From positions 2,218,602-2,282,601 of the forward strand of contig NZ_KB905472.1 in the NCBI RefSeq assembly GCF_000382445.1: a stretch of 64,000 nt of DNA. The letters are read 5' to 3'. The stretch's first letter is position 1, and the number at the start of each line of letters is the position of its first letter. The notes below the pieces were generated by a model. That model saw nothing but the letters and a program-made list of their open reading frames with translations, was not told where the DNA came from and made no database searches. The position numbers and the translations under genes are program-made. This stretch comes from Phocaeicola massiliensis B84634 = Timone 84634 = DSM 17679 = JCM 13223. GTDB taxonomy: Bacteria > Bacteroidota > Bacteroidia > Bacteroidales > Bacteroidaceae. Of this stretch, positions 26,123 through 36,400 are shown one piece after another.

Positions 26123-27985
26123 ATGAAAAATTATACACTTATACTATGTATGTTTCTACTCTCCGGCTGTCTGAACAATGATTTTATGGAGAGGTATCCG
26201 TTGGGAAATCCTACAGCAGAAACAGCTTTTGTCTCTTACGACAATTTCAAGGCATACGCATGGGGACTGTATGAAACATTTCCCGCATTAGGATATGGCT
26301 CTGAGAATGCCACAGATGACATTTCCTACAATCAAACCCGAGAAACCAGTGAAACCGGTTGGATTAGAGGTATCGTTACTGTTCCTGATAAAAAAGAAAA
26401 TACTTCATGGGAATATTACAGTTTCATCCGCCGCGTTAATTTAATGCTCGACCACATAGACGGTTCACAAATGACCGAAGCAGAAAAGGCCCATTGGCGC
26501 AGTGTAGGATATTTCTTCCGCAGCTACCGTTATTTTTCATTGTTATGCGACTATGGTGGTGTACCTTGGATTGACCATGTATTGAGTGACAGTGAAACTG
26601 ACCTGATACAAGGACCGCGAGCATCCAGAGATGACATAGCCAAACATATCCTGGAAGATTTGCAATATGCCGAACAAAACATCAATGTGAACGGTGACGG
26701 AGAAAACAGCATAACCAAAGCCGTGGTACAAACTTTCATGTCACGCTTCTGTCTGTTTGAAGGCACATGGCGGAAATATCACGGTCTGAATGATGCAGAA
26801 ACCTATTTAAAGGAATGCAAACGCGTATCTGCCGAAGTGCTCCACTCCTATCCGAATGTATGCGATAATTATGATGACTTATTCTGTTCATTGGACTTAA
26901 GCGGTGTACCGGGAATTATTTTGTATAAACCTTATTCCAATGCAGAAAACGTGGTTCACGCAGTCAGTATCGGAGGAACCACTGCCACTTCTTTCTATAA
27001 CCCCACCCGTGACTTAGTGGACAGTTACCTGTGTAGCGATGGAAAACCGCGCTGGAACAGTCCTTTGTTCTTGAGTGACAAAGATATATATGAAGAGTTC
27101 AGCAATCGCGACCACCGCTTGTGGTTGCACGTCACCCCGCCTTATAACATTGACCGTTCCGAATCAACAACAGCTTGGGACAACAAATGGAAATTCACTG
27201 ACAATCCGAAAGACAGAAGTTTCATTGACAGTTTGAACATCAGATTAGGAATAGGATATGGCAGCAGCAAGGAAAGACAAAAAACATTGCCGTTCCGTCA
27301 GGGTTTCAGCGGAGGTATTTTAGGCGCTGTTCCTCATTATGATTTCTATTTGAATAACCAGCCTTGGTACAAATCGGCTTTCGGATACAATAACTGGAAA
27401 TATTTCTGCACTTATCTGGAAGTGGGAAGCGCACGTAATGAAGAAACCGATATGCCTATCTTCAGAGTGGAAGAAGTGATGCTGAACTACGCCGAAGCAA
27501 TGTGCGAACTGGGAGAATTCACCCAGTCAGTTGCAGATCAAACCATCAACAAGTTGCGTCCTCGTGCTAATGTTGCTCCGATGAAAGTGTCCGAAATCAA
27601 TGAGTCTTTCGATCCGAAACGTGACCTTGGCAATCCGGCTTACAGTGGCGATTATGCCGTCAATCCTCTGCTATGGGAAATACGCCGTGAAAGACGTATT
27701 GAACTATTTTCCGAAGGATTCCGGTTCAACGATTTAAGAAGATGGAAGAAATGTCACTATGCCATGAAGAAAAAACTGGGACAATATGTGCGTAAGGCAG
27801 ACTTCCCGGCCGGAACAAATGTGACCATCGACGGTGGCGGAAACGAAGGTTATTTGGAGTTCCATCCGCAACCCACCCAGCTTTGGCCGGAATATTATTA
27901 CCTCTATCCGATACCACGTCAGGAACGTGTTCTGAATCCTCAACTCGAGCAGAACCCGGGCTGGAATGACGGAGTAGGTAAATAA
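26123..27985 (+). CDS. SusD/RagB-family surface glycan-binding lipoprotein
   Basis: The 620-residue protein has a lipoprotein signal (LLSGC) and RagB/SusD features: YFFRSYRYFSLLCDYGGVPW, VEEVMLNYAEAMCELG and the C-terminal LWEIRRERRIELFSEGFRFNDLRRWK. It starts 13 bp after susC and forms the lid of the transporter. Ligand specificity is unknown; the downstream hexosaminidase and sulfatases suggest a sulfated HexNAc-containing glycan. Confidence 0.94.
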   Translation: MKNYTLILCMFLLSGCLNNDFMERYPLGNPTAETAFVSYDNFKAYAWGLYETFPALGYGSENATDDISYNQTRETSETGWIRGIVTVPDKKENTSWEYYSFIRRVNLMLDHIDGSQMTEAEKAHWRSVGYFFRSYRYFSLLCDYGGVPWIDHVLSDSETDLIQGPRASRDDIAKHILEDLQYAEQNINVNGDGENSITKAVVQTFMSRFCLFEGTWRKYHGLNDAETYLKECKRVSAEVLHSYPNVCDNYDDLFCSLDLSGVPGIILYKPYSNAENVVHAVSIGGTTATSFYNPTRDLVDSYLCSDGKPRWNSPLFLSDKDIYEEFSNRDHRLWLHVTPPYNIDRSESTTAWDNKWKFTDNPKDRSFIDSLNIRLGIGYGSSKERQKTLPFRQGFSGGILGAVPHYDFYLNNQPWYKSAFGYNNWKYFCTYLEVGSARNEETDMPIFRVEEVMLNYAEAMCELGEFTQSVADQTINKLRPRANVAPMKVSEINESFDPKRDLGNPAYSGDYAVNPLLWEIRRERRIELFSEGFRFNDLRRWKKCHYAMKKKLGQYVRKADFPAGTNVTIDGGGNEGYLEFHPQPTQLWPEYYYLYPIPRQERVLNPQLEQNPGWNDGVGK

Positions 27986-28007
27986 ACCGTAAATATCAAT
28001 TCCAAGA

Positions 28008-28049
28008 AAGGATGTGTCAAGATTTCAATTTTACTTTTGACACATCCTT
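28008..28049 (+). promoter_or_regulatory. Perfect 13-bp stem-loop between susD and the GH20 gene
   Basis: AAGGATGTGTCAA (28008-28020) and TTGACACATCCTT (28037-28049) are exactly complementary with a 16-nt loop. Such intercistronic hairpins in SusCD operons are thought to stabilise the upstream mRNA or partly terminate transcription. The GH20 start codon lies about 70 nt downstream. Confidence 0.6.
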
Positions 28050-28119
28050 CTCCAACAAAAGCAACAACTCAATCAGACTATTTATACCTATATATCCATA
28101 TTACCTAAACAAACCTGTT

Positions 28120-29685
28120 ATGATAAACAAATCATCCATTATCTTTTTGATATTACTCTTCTGCCGTGCACTGACCTGCCAGGGACAGGTGATTATCCCT
28201 TCCCCTCAACAGATAACTCTGACAAAAGGTTGTTTCAGTATAAAAGACAAGGGGGTGACAGTGTATGCAGAAGATTCAACAGCGACTTACCTATCCCTGC
28301 TTATTGACGAGGTAGTTCCCCACATTCAAATGTGCGATGCAAAAGAAAAAGCCGACTTGTGCTTCGTTCGCAATCCCGCTTGCCCGCCCGAAGGCTACAC
28401 CCTGCACATCACACCCGACAATATAAAAATAGAAGCCGCCGACAATGCCGGATTTACTTACTCCGTGCAAACGTTGCGCCAGTGGGTACAAACGGGTCCC
28501 GACGGAGAAATCTTATTCCAATGTGTCGACATCGTGGATGCGCCGCGCATCAAATGGCGCAGCTTCATGCTCGACTCCGGCCGTCAATACCAATCACCAG
28601 CCACCATCAAGAAATACATCGACATGGCCTCACTCCTCAAGATGAATTATTTCCACTGGCATCTGACCGAAGGACTTGGCTGGCGTGTCGAAATCAAACA
28701 ATATCCGTTGCTGACTCAAAAAGGAGCATACGCCGCCGTTGGGGAAGAACAACAGGGATTCTACAGCCAAGAAGAAATCAAAGCCCTTGTGGACTATGCC
28801 GCCGCACGCAATATCACGATTGTCCCCGAAATAGACATGCCCGGACATGCCGAAGCCGCACTCCACTCTTACCCGGAATTGGGGTGCTTCAACCGCCCTG
28901 TCGAAATTCCCAAACTCGGCTTTACTCCAAACATTTTTTGTGCAGGGAAAGAAAATACATTGCAATTCCTCAAAAACGTATTAGACGAAATATGCACCTT
29001 GTTCCCCTCGTCTTACATCCATCTGGGAGGAGATGAAGCTCCCAAAGACAATTGGAACAAATGCCCGGACTGTCAAAAAAGAATCACCGACTTGGGTCTG
29101 AAAAACAGCCATGACCTGCAACTGTGGTTTTCGGCACAAATGGCGGAATACTTGAAAAGCAAAGGAAAAAAAGCTATTTTTTGGGGAGATGTGGTTTATA
29201 ATGACGGCTATCCGTTGCCCAACAACATCGTGATACAATGGTGGAACTATCGCGGACACAAAGATTTGGCACTCCGCAATGCCCTCCGCCATCATTATCC
29301 CGTCATTTGCAGTACCAACTACTACACCTATCTCAATTTTCCACTCACTCCCTGGAAAGGATATGAGCAGGCCCGCACCTTCGATTTAAAGGATGTCTAT
29401 ATGAACAATCCCTCCTACAAAGCCACACAAGAAAGCAATCCGCTCATCCGGGGAATGGGATGTGCGCTTTGGACTGATGACGGCGTGAAAGAATACATGA
29501 TAGACCGCCGGCTGTTTCCACGCATCTTGGCACTGGCGGAACAAATGTGGCACAATGGGCCGTTAATGGATTTTGATGCCTTTTACCAACGTATCCTCCA
29601 TAAAAAAAAGTGGTTTGAAAACAGAGGTTACGGCTTCGGACCGGCACTGACCGAAGAGACAGACAACAATTATAAATGGGAATAA
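28120..29685 (+). CDS. Beta-N-acetylhexosaminidase, GH20
   Basis: The 521-residue protein has a signal peptide (MINKSSIIFLILLFCRALTC). Its N-terminal GH20b-like domain is followed by the catalytic barrel: RSFMLDSGRQYQSPATIKKY, NYFHWHLTEGLGWRVEIK, VPEIDMPGHAEAAL and HLGGDEAP with the Asp-Glu pair at about 305-306. It removes terminal beta-GlcNAc or GalNAc by substrate-assisted catalysis. The ATG at 28120 is chosen because it gives a clean signal peptide and avoids starting in the hairpin. Confidence 0.93.
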   Translation: MINKSSIIFLILLFCRALTCQGQVIIPSPQQITLTKGCFSIKDKGVTVYAEDSTATYLSLLIDEVVPHIQMCDAKEKADLCFVRNPACPPEGYTLHITPDNIKIEAADNAGFTYSVQTLRQWVQTGPDGEILFQCVDIVDAPRIKWRSFMLDSGRQYQSPATIKKYIDMASLLKMNYFHWHLTEGLGWRVEIKQYPLLTQKGAYAAVGEEQQGFYSQEEIKALVDYAAARNITIVPEIDMPGHAEAALHSYPELGCFNRPVEIPKLGFTPNIFCAGKENTLQFLKNVLDEICTLFPSSYIHLGGDEAPKDNWNKCPDCQKRITDLGLKNSHDLQLWFSAQMAEYLKSKGKKAIFWGDVVYNDGYPLPNNIVIQWWNYRGHKDLALRNALRHHYPVICSTNYYTYLNFPLTPWKGYEQARTFDLKDVYMNNPSYKATQESNPLIRGMGCALWTDDGVKEYMIDRRLFPRILALAEQMWHNGPLMDFDAFYQRILHKKKWFENRGYGFGPALTEETDNNYKWE

Positions 29686-29699
29686 AAGCTTACTATATC

Positions 29700-31214
29700 A
29701 TGAAAAAGGCCAACTTCATATTAGGCATTACCGCACTAAGCGCGATGCCCGCTTTGGGACAAACGGCAAGCAGCCGCCCAAACATAATTTACATCTTGAT
29801 GGACGACTTAGGATTCGGTGACATAGGCTGCTATGGACAAGAAAAAATAGAGACCCCCCATATCGACCAACTCCGGCAGGAAGGAATGCGCTTCACCCAG
29901 CACTACACCGGTTCGCCGGTATCTGCCCCGGCGCGGTGTGTCTTGATGACCGGCATGCATTCGGGACACGCACAGATACGCTACAACAACGAAATGGCCT
30001 ATCGCGGTGCCACCAATGACCACGATTCCATGTTTGTCCACAAAGAACTGGAAGGACAATATCCGCTCAAGGCAAACACCATGACCATCGGGCGGATGAT
30101 GCAGAACGCCGGCTACACCACCGGATGCTTCGGCAAGTGGGGACTGGGATTTCCCGACTCGGAAGGTACTCCCAACAAACAGGGATTCAACCAATTCTAT
30201 GGCTACAACTGCCAGCGCCAGGCACACACTTATTACCCCGCTTTCCTTTACAAAAACGAAGAGCGTGTATATCTGAAAAACAAAGTCATTAACCCTCACC
30301 TTGCCCGACTGGGAAAAGATGAAGACCCCTACGACCCCCAAAACTATAAAAGATTCGAGCAGGAAGAATATGCCAACGACTTAATATTCGACGAGTTAAT
30401 GTCCTTCGTGGATGAGAACAAGCAAAAGCCTTTCTTCCTGATGTGGACCACTCCCCTGCCTCACGTCTCACTTCAGGCACCCGAAAGATGGGTTCAGCAT
30501 TATGTCAAGAAGTTTGGCGATGAAGAACCTTATACGGGAAAAGCCGGATACGGGATATGCCGCTATCCCCATGCCACTTATGCGGCCATGATTAGCTACT
30601 TCGACGAGCAAGTGGGCAAACTAATCCAAAAGTTAAAAGCAGAAAACCTGTATGACAACACCTTGATTATTTTTACTTCCGACAACGGCCCCACCTTTAA
30701 TGGCGGCAGCGACTCGCCGTGGTTCAACAGCGGCGGCTGGTTCAAGTCCGAATATGGTTGGGGCAAATGCTTCCTGCACGAAGGCGGCATCCGCGTCCCG
30801 GCCGTCATGGTGTGGAAAGACAAAATCAAGCCCGGTTCGGAAACCGACCATATCTGTTGTTTTCAAGACGTCATGCCGACACTTGCCGAAATAATATCCG
30901 TCACTTGTCCGCCCACCGATGGCATCAGTTTCCTGCCTACCCTGCTCGGCAACAAAGCCGGACAAAAGGAACATGAGTATCTTTACTGGGAATATCCCGA
31001 CCCGAAAATCGGCAATAAAGCCATCCGAATGGGTAAATGGAAAGGAATCATAACCAACATCAGGCAAGGAAACACCGAAATGCAACTCTATGATTTGGAT
31101 GCAGATCTGCGCGAAGAGCACGACGTGGCAGCACAACATCCCGACATTGTTGCCAAGTTCAGACAGTTGATGGAAGAGTCTTCCACCCCCGACCCCAACA
31201 GAGTAGGACTATAA
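29700..31214 (+). CDS. Sulfatase, serine-type formylglycine motif
   Basis: The 504-residue S1-type sulfatase has a signal peptide (ending near PALGQ) and the alkaline-phosphatase-superfamily metal site LMDDLGFGD. The maturation motif is S-A-P-A-R at residues 75-79 rather than the Cys form; GKWGLG and TSDNGP follow later. Serine-type sulfatases need an anaerobic radical-SAM maturase (anSME), which is encoded elsewhere. It follows the GH20 gene by 14 bp. The sulfate position removed cannot be told from sequence alone. Confidence 0.92.
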   Translation: MKKANFILGITALSAMPALGQTASSRPNIIYILMDDLGFGDIGCYGQEKIETPHIDQLRQEGMRFTQHYTGSPVSAPARCVLMTGMHSGHAQIRYNNEMAYRGATNDHDSMFVHKELEGQYPLKANTMTIGRMMQNAGYTTGCFGKWGLGFPDSEGTPNKQGFNQFYGYNCQRQAHTYYPAFLYKNEERVYLKNKVINPHLARLGKDEDPYDPQNYKRFEQEEYANDLIFDELMSFVDENKQKPFFLMWTTPLPHVSLQAPERWVQHYVKKFGDEEPYTGKAGYGICRYPHATYAAMISYFDEQVGKLIQKLKAENLYDNTLIIFTSDNGPTFNGGSDSPWFNSGGWFKSEYGWGKCFLHEGGIRVPAVMVWKDKIKPGSETDHICCFQDVMPTLAEIISVTCPPTDGISFLPTLLGNKAGQKEHEYLYWEYPDPKIGNKAIRMGKWKGIITNIRQGNTEMQLYDLDADLREEHDVAAQHPDIVAKFRQLMEESSTPDPNRVGL

Positions 31215-31224
31215 ATTTACGACC

Positions 31225-32763
31225 ATGAATACAGCTTTTCACTACATACTGCCTTTGGCATGCTTCTCCGGCTTGGCCGCCCACGCCGGAGGGCCAAAGC
31301 AAAATACGTCCAAGCCCAATGTCATCCTGATTTATGCAGACGACTTAGGATATGGCGACTTGGAATGTTATGGAGCCAAAAACATAGAAACTCCCCACGT
31401 AAACCGCCTTGCCTCCGAAGGAATCCGGTTTACGAATGCACATGCCACTGCCGCAACCTGCACGCCGTCTCGTTACTCCCTGCTCACGGGTGAATATGCC
31501 TGGCGCAAACCGGGAACGGACATAGCAGCCGGAAACGCGGGAATGATTATCCGTCCCGAACAATACACGATGGCAGATATATTCAAAAGTTCAGGCTATG
31601 CCACCGGTGCTTTCGGCAAATGGCATCTGGGACTGGGTGACAAAACCGCACAACAAGACTGGAATGCTCCCCTGCCTACGGCTCTTGGCGATTTAGGATT
31701 CGATTATTCTTATATCATGGCTGCCACCGCCGACCGTGTGCCCTGTGTCTTCATCGAAAACGGGCAGGTTGCCAACTATGACCCTTCCGCCCCGATAGAA
31801 GTCAGCTATACGCACAACTTCCCCGGTGAACCCACCGGAAAGGATAACCCGGAATTGCTATACAACCTGAAACCGAGCAACGGACACAACATGTCCATTG
31901 TGAACGGCATCAGCCGCATCGGTTTTATGAAAGGAGGAGGCAAAGCCTTGTGGAAAGACGAAAACATAGCCGACTCCATCACCGCCCATGCCGTCAGCTT
32001 CATTGAGCAGCACAAGGATGAGCCTTTTTTCATGTACTTTGCCACCAACGATGTGCATGTCCCCCGCTTCCCACACGACCGTTTCCGAGGAAAGAACCCG
32101 ATGGGACTGCGCGGAGACGCCATCGCGCAATTCGACTGGACCGTCGGCCAACTGCTGGAGGCACTCGAACGGACCGGATTGGCAGAGAACACACTGATTA
32201 TCCTGTCGAGCGACAACGGACCGGTAGTGGACGACGGTTATGACGACCAGGCAGAAAAGTTGCTGAACGGACATAAGCCAAGCGGCAACCTTCGAGGCGG
32301 AAAATACAGTGCCTTCGAAGGCGGAACACGCGTACCCGTCATCGTTCGTTGGCCCAAGATCATCAGGCAACCGGAAGTTTCGGACGCACTTATTTCACAA
32401 ATAGATTGGGCGGCCTCTTTAGCTTCGCTGGTCGGGGCACGCCTTCCCAAAGGAAGTGTTCCCGACAGCCAAAACCGAATGAACACGTTGCTCGGAAAGG
32501 ACAAGACAGACCGCCCGTGGGTAATAGAGCAAGCCTCCAACCATGCACTGTCCGTTCGGACCAAAAACTGGAAATATATCGAGCCCAGCAGCGGAGTACC
32601 ATTCATGTATTGGGGGCCCAAAATAGAAACCGGTTATTTGGAAACGCCACAGCTATATAATATGGAACAAGCAGGGGAAAAAGAAAATCTGGCAACGCAG
32701 CACCCCGAAAAGGTCTTCGAACTGGAACAAATCCTAAGAGAAGTACGCAAAGAAAACAGATAA
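31225..32763 (+). CDS. Sulfatase, cysteine-type formylglycine motif
   Basis: The 512-residue S1-type sulfatase has a signal peptide (ending near AAHAGG), metal site IYADDLGYGD, C-T-P-S-R at residues 79-83 and GKWHLG, then LSSDNGP. It is 10 bp after the first sulfatase and is probably translated from the same transcript. Having one serine-type and one cysteine-type enzyme side by side suggests two different sulfate esters are removed from the same glycan. Confidence 0.93.
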   Translation: MNTAFHYILPLACFSGLAAHAGGPKQNTSKPNVILIYADDLGYGDLECYGAKNIETPHVNRLASEGIRFTNAHATAATCTPSRYSLLTGEYAWRKPGTDIAAGNAGMIIRPEQYTMADIFKSSGYATGAFGKWHLGLGDKTAQQDWNAPLPTALGDLGFDYSYIMAATADRVPCVFIENGQVANYDPSAPIEVSYTHNFPGEPTGKDNPELLYNLKPSNGHNMSIVNGISRIGFMKGGGKALWKDENIADSITAHAVSFIEQHKDEPFFMYFATNDVHVPRFPHDRFRGKNPMGLRGDAIAQFDWTVGQLLEALERTGLAENTLIILSSDNGPVVDDGYDDQAEKLLNGHKPSGNLRGGKYSAFEGGTRVPVIVRWPKIIRQPEVSDALISQIDWAASLASLVGARLPKGSVPDSQNRMNTLLGKDKTDRPWVIEQASNHALSVRTKNWKYIEPSSGVPFMYWGPKIETGYLETPQLYNMEQAGEKENLATQHPEKVFELEQILREVRKENR

Positions 32764-32793
32764 GGAATCATAACTCCACTCACAAAAGTCTCC

Positions 32794-32836
32794 AAACACT
32801 TTCCCAAAGATGTCACCATTATTTAGGAAAGTGTTT
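32794..32836 (+). terminator. Terminator at the end of the glycan utilisation locus
   Basis: AAACACTTTCC and GGAAAGTGTTT form an 11-bp perfect stem with a 21-nt loop and a T-tract after it (TTTTTTC). It lies 30 bp after the last sulfatase stop. Confidence 0.8.
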
Positions 32837-32920
32837 TTTCATTGCTCAGCAAAGCTACCTTCATCAAAAAATGTCAATCATTCTTTTTTATCAATTGATA
32901 GATATAGTAAATATTTTCCT

Positions 32921-32928
32921 TATTTTTG
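32921..32928 (+). promoter_or_regulatory. -7 box TATTTTTG for rlmH
   Basis: An exact TAnnTTTG match followed by C, 24 nt before the ATG at 32953. It rules out the longer frame starting at 32926, which lies inside the box. Confidence 0.65.
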
Positions 32929-32952
32929 CATGACAAATCAGAAGATAAACGC

Positions 32953-33426
32953 ATGAAATTTACATTATTAGTCGTAGGACGCACAGTCGAGAAACACTAT
33001 ATCACTGCCATCAATGATTATGTGGAACGTACCAAACATTTTATTTCCTTTGATATGGAGGTTATCCCCGAACTGAAGAACACGAAGAGCCTGAGCATGG
33101 AACAGCAAAAAGAAAAAGAAGGCGAACTCATATCGAAAGCATTACAGCCGGGGGATGTAGTGGTACTCCTGGACGAGCATGGAAAAGAATTTCGTTCTGT
33201 CGAGTTTGCCGACTGGATGGCAAGAAAAATGCATACGGTAAATAAAAGACTGGTCTTTATCATTGGCGGTCCTTATGGGTTCGCTCCGAAAATATATGAT
33301 ATAGCAAAAGAAAAGATATCACTGTCCAAGATGACCTTCTCTCACCAAATGATACGGCTCATTTTTGTGGAACAACTCTATCGGGCCATGACAATCTTGA
33401 ACAACGGACCTTATCACCACGAATAA
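32953..33426 (+). CDS. rlmH: 23S rRNA (pseudouridine1915-N3)-methyltransferase RlmH
   Basis: The 157-residue SPOUT methyltransferase has LLDEHGKEFRSVEFADWM, LVFIIGGPYGFAP and the C-terminal knot SLSKMTFSHQMIRLIFVEQLYRA, all typical of RlmH. It methylates pseudouridine 1915 in helix 69 of 23S rRNA. Length is normal and the start is set by the promoter just upstream. Confidence 0.95.
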   Translation: MKFTLLVVGRTVEKHYITAINDYVERTKHFISFDMEVIPELKNTKSLSMEQQKEKEGELISKALQPGDVVVLLDEHGKEFRSVEFADWMARKMHTVNKRLVFIIGGPYGFAPKIYDIAKEKISLSKMTFSHQMIRLIFVEQLYRAMTILNNGPYHHE

Positions 33427-33461
33427 AGAAGCAAATTTATCAAACCTTAAAAATAATATCT

Positions 33462-36400
33462 ATGGCTGAAAACAACACTCCATTAAATATAGAAAAAGTG
33501 GTTTCTTTTATCAAAGAAGACATTTTCTCCAAAGAGTATCATTGCCCGTATACAGACGCAGCAATTGTTTTGGAAACTCTCAGAAAGTTACATGAAGAGC
33601 ATGATTTAAAATGGATTGAACAAGCAGCCCGATATTATGCTTTATATAGCCACAATCTCCTTCAAGACGAAGAAGAGGATCCTCAATATCATCAAACAGC
33701 CTACCGGCTATACACTTGGATAAGCGAAGGATCACGCTATCTGCAAACAGTCTACCCTGAACAGTTAGCTGCCAAACGAGAGGAGATGGAGCAATATATA
33801 GAAAGTTTACGTGCCAGACGCAATGCGCTGAACCTCATTAAAGACAAGCAGGCAGACTCTTTTATCCGTACAATGCTTTATAAATTGCAAGCAAGTGATT
33901 ATCTGCTATACGCCTCTCATAAAATAGAAATGTTTCTCTATTTTCTGGCCTATGACAAATCCTTATTGAGAAAGCAATTACCCATAATTGCCGAAACAAT
34001 CTATCTGCTAAAAAAGAATGGGGTGATAAGCGACAATCACAATGCTACCCTGCAAAACATATTGAAACTGGAAATAGAACAATATGAAATTATTATTTCG
34101 GAACTTTGGTATACGAATGCACAATGTGTATTACAAACAAAGATAGAGGAAGCAATCCATCTCATTGTTTTATCATTGCTCAGCAATAAAGTACCTTTCG
34201 AAGAAACCGATAATACCAGAATCCTATCAGCACGCATATACAGATACCTGTCAAGACTGGACACTCCCTTTAGTTCTCAGCTGAAAAACAAAGCATACAC
34301 GATGCTCACCGGTGAAAGCTCTTTGGAAAAAAGACTTGACTGGGAACACCTGTTAAACTTCGAGCTGAACCGATTTATAGCTCAAATGGTAAATATACGC
34401 ATTGACGAGCTTAATATGCCTGCCGAACCGCAAGATAACAAATGGAAACAATATAGCAATGGACATAATACACTGACGCTCGACAAAGACGGATTTACAC
34501 TCAGTACCCTGTTTCCACATAGCGCACATACATGGAAAGGCAGAAAAGAAAGAGCTGCGTTGATGGAAAACAGAGTTTTTATTGCCTTATTCAGTAAACC
34601 TACTTACCTATTCAATAATTGTAAAAGCATTGCCGAACTGCAACTTTACTGGCATCAACTGACGGAAGACTATCCTTTATATGAGTGTAACCAACCGGAG
34701 TCTCTTCAAAATAGTTCTATCTTGGAAACTTCTTTCACAGAAACCAAAGATAGCAATACAAAATATCCTTCTGCAAATGAAGAAATTACCATTGGAATTA
34801 TCGGACCGGACCGCACCAGGCAATATCTGGAAGGAGTCATACTGGATGAACAATACCGAGGAGTGAAGGCTATTCTTCCATTAACACAAATCAATGCCTG
34901 TTACTTTTGTATTGAGAACTTTGAAAACTACTTCTCAAGTAATGATACTTATAAAGTAAAAGTATTAAGCAGCAGTAATGAAGGAGTCAGGGTTTCACTG
35001 GCATCGCGCTACAATGAATTTGTATATGCGGAAAATGTAAAAAGAAAAAAAATACCGGCTATGATTGCCGATTGTGAAGGGAATAAAATCAAATGGCTTC
35101 TTATTACAGGAGCTACTTCTACCACCCCTATCAATAGATGGATTAAACCCCGGGTAGGAGATATATACCAGGTAGAATTTCCGGATAACAACACTTTTCT
35201 AAACAATAATATCAATATAGGAAAAGTAAAAGCTGATATCTCTGCGGAAGCGTTCTACCAAGAAGTACACACTCACCTACAGGAGTTTTTCACCCATCTG
35301 AGAGAATATCAGAACAACACCCTTGAACGGCAAATTAAAGAACAGACACTGAAACTAAAGAATAACCCTTTTGTTAATGCTCTGCAAAAGATAGATATAC
35401 AATCTGTTCTCAGCTCGGATGTAGCGGAAACTTACATAATGGAAGAGGAGCAAGAAACGGAAGAAAAAACAAAGAAGTCAGGAAAAGCAGAAAATAAGAC
35501 ATGGCCGATTAACGAAGAAGTTGCCAAAGAGTTGATTTTCTGTCTCGACCAACTATCCAAAGAGTTAAATGAGCCCAATGAGCAATTTAATGCTTATAAC
35601 TTTCTGCGACTGTTGTGTCTCTTCTCCGGTGAAAAAGAAAAAGCCACTTATTATGGACTGTGTGCCGAATACATTTATAATATTAACCAAATAGCTATCC
35701 TGCCATCCGGCGAACGTTTTTCGCATGACAATATTCAGCGATTCAATATTCTATTGGCACGTATGGAACAATTAGGCATCAAACAATATGGAATTACGTT
35801 TGAATTCTGTCAAAAAATTGTCCATATTCTCTCTTTAATGGCAGATAATAACACCGACCGTCTGAAACAGCTTATGCAAAGTGAAGACCTGACTATTGCC
35901 GAACTGGCTCGCTATTTTTGCATGAGTACACTCCTTTCCAAAGAAGATACCGAACTGCAACATATCATCTACAAAAACATCAATTCCCTACTTGGTATCA
36001 AGGAACAGAAAAAAGAAGAAGCTCCTTCCATCCCTGTTTATTTCGGACACGAAGGAGTAGAGCGCGAATTTAAATCATCGGCATTTGGTCACGCCAAAAA
36101 AGATGCCCGCGAAGATCAAAGTATGGTGTTGGCTCGTGTTATCGCTTCATTTATGAATACCGATGGAGGTACTCTTTATATCGGTGTAAACGATAAAGGA
36201 TATCTTACAGGAATCCAAGAAGACCTGAAGCTGGTACACAACGACTGCGATATCTATCTGCGCACAGTAAACCATAATATTATCTGCTTATTGGGTGAAG
36301 GGAAAGAAGATTATAACCGCTATCAGGAATACATACGTTGCAACTTTCAAGAATACGGCAAAGAACGCATTGTGCTGGCTTTCCGTGTAGCACCCATCAA

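Noticed and set aside
28332..29036. 234-codon plus-strand ORF inside the GH20 gene
   Set aside because: It overlaps conserved GH20 catalytic motifs in another frame and is Arg-rich and featureless.
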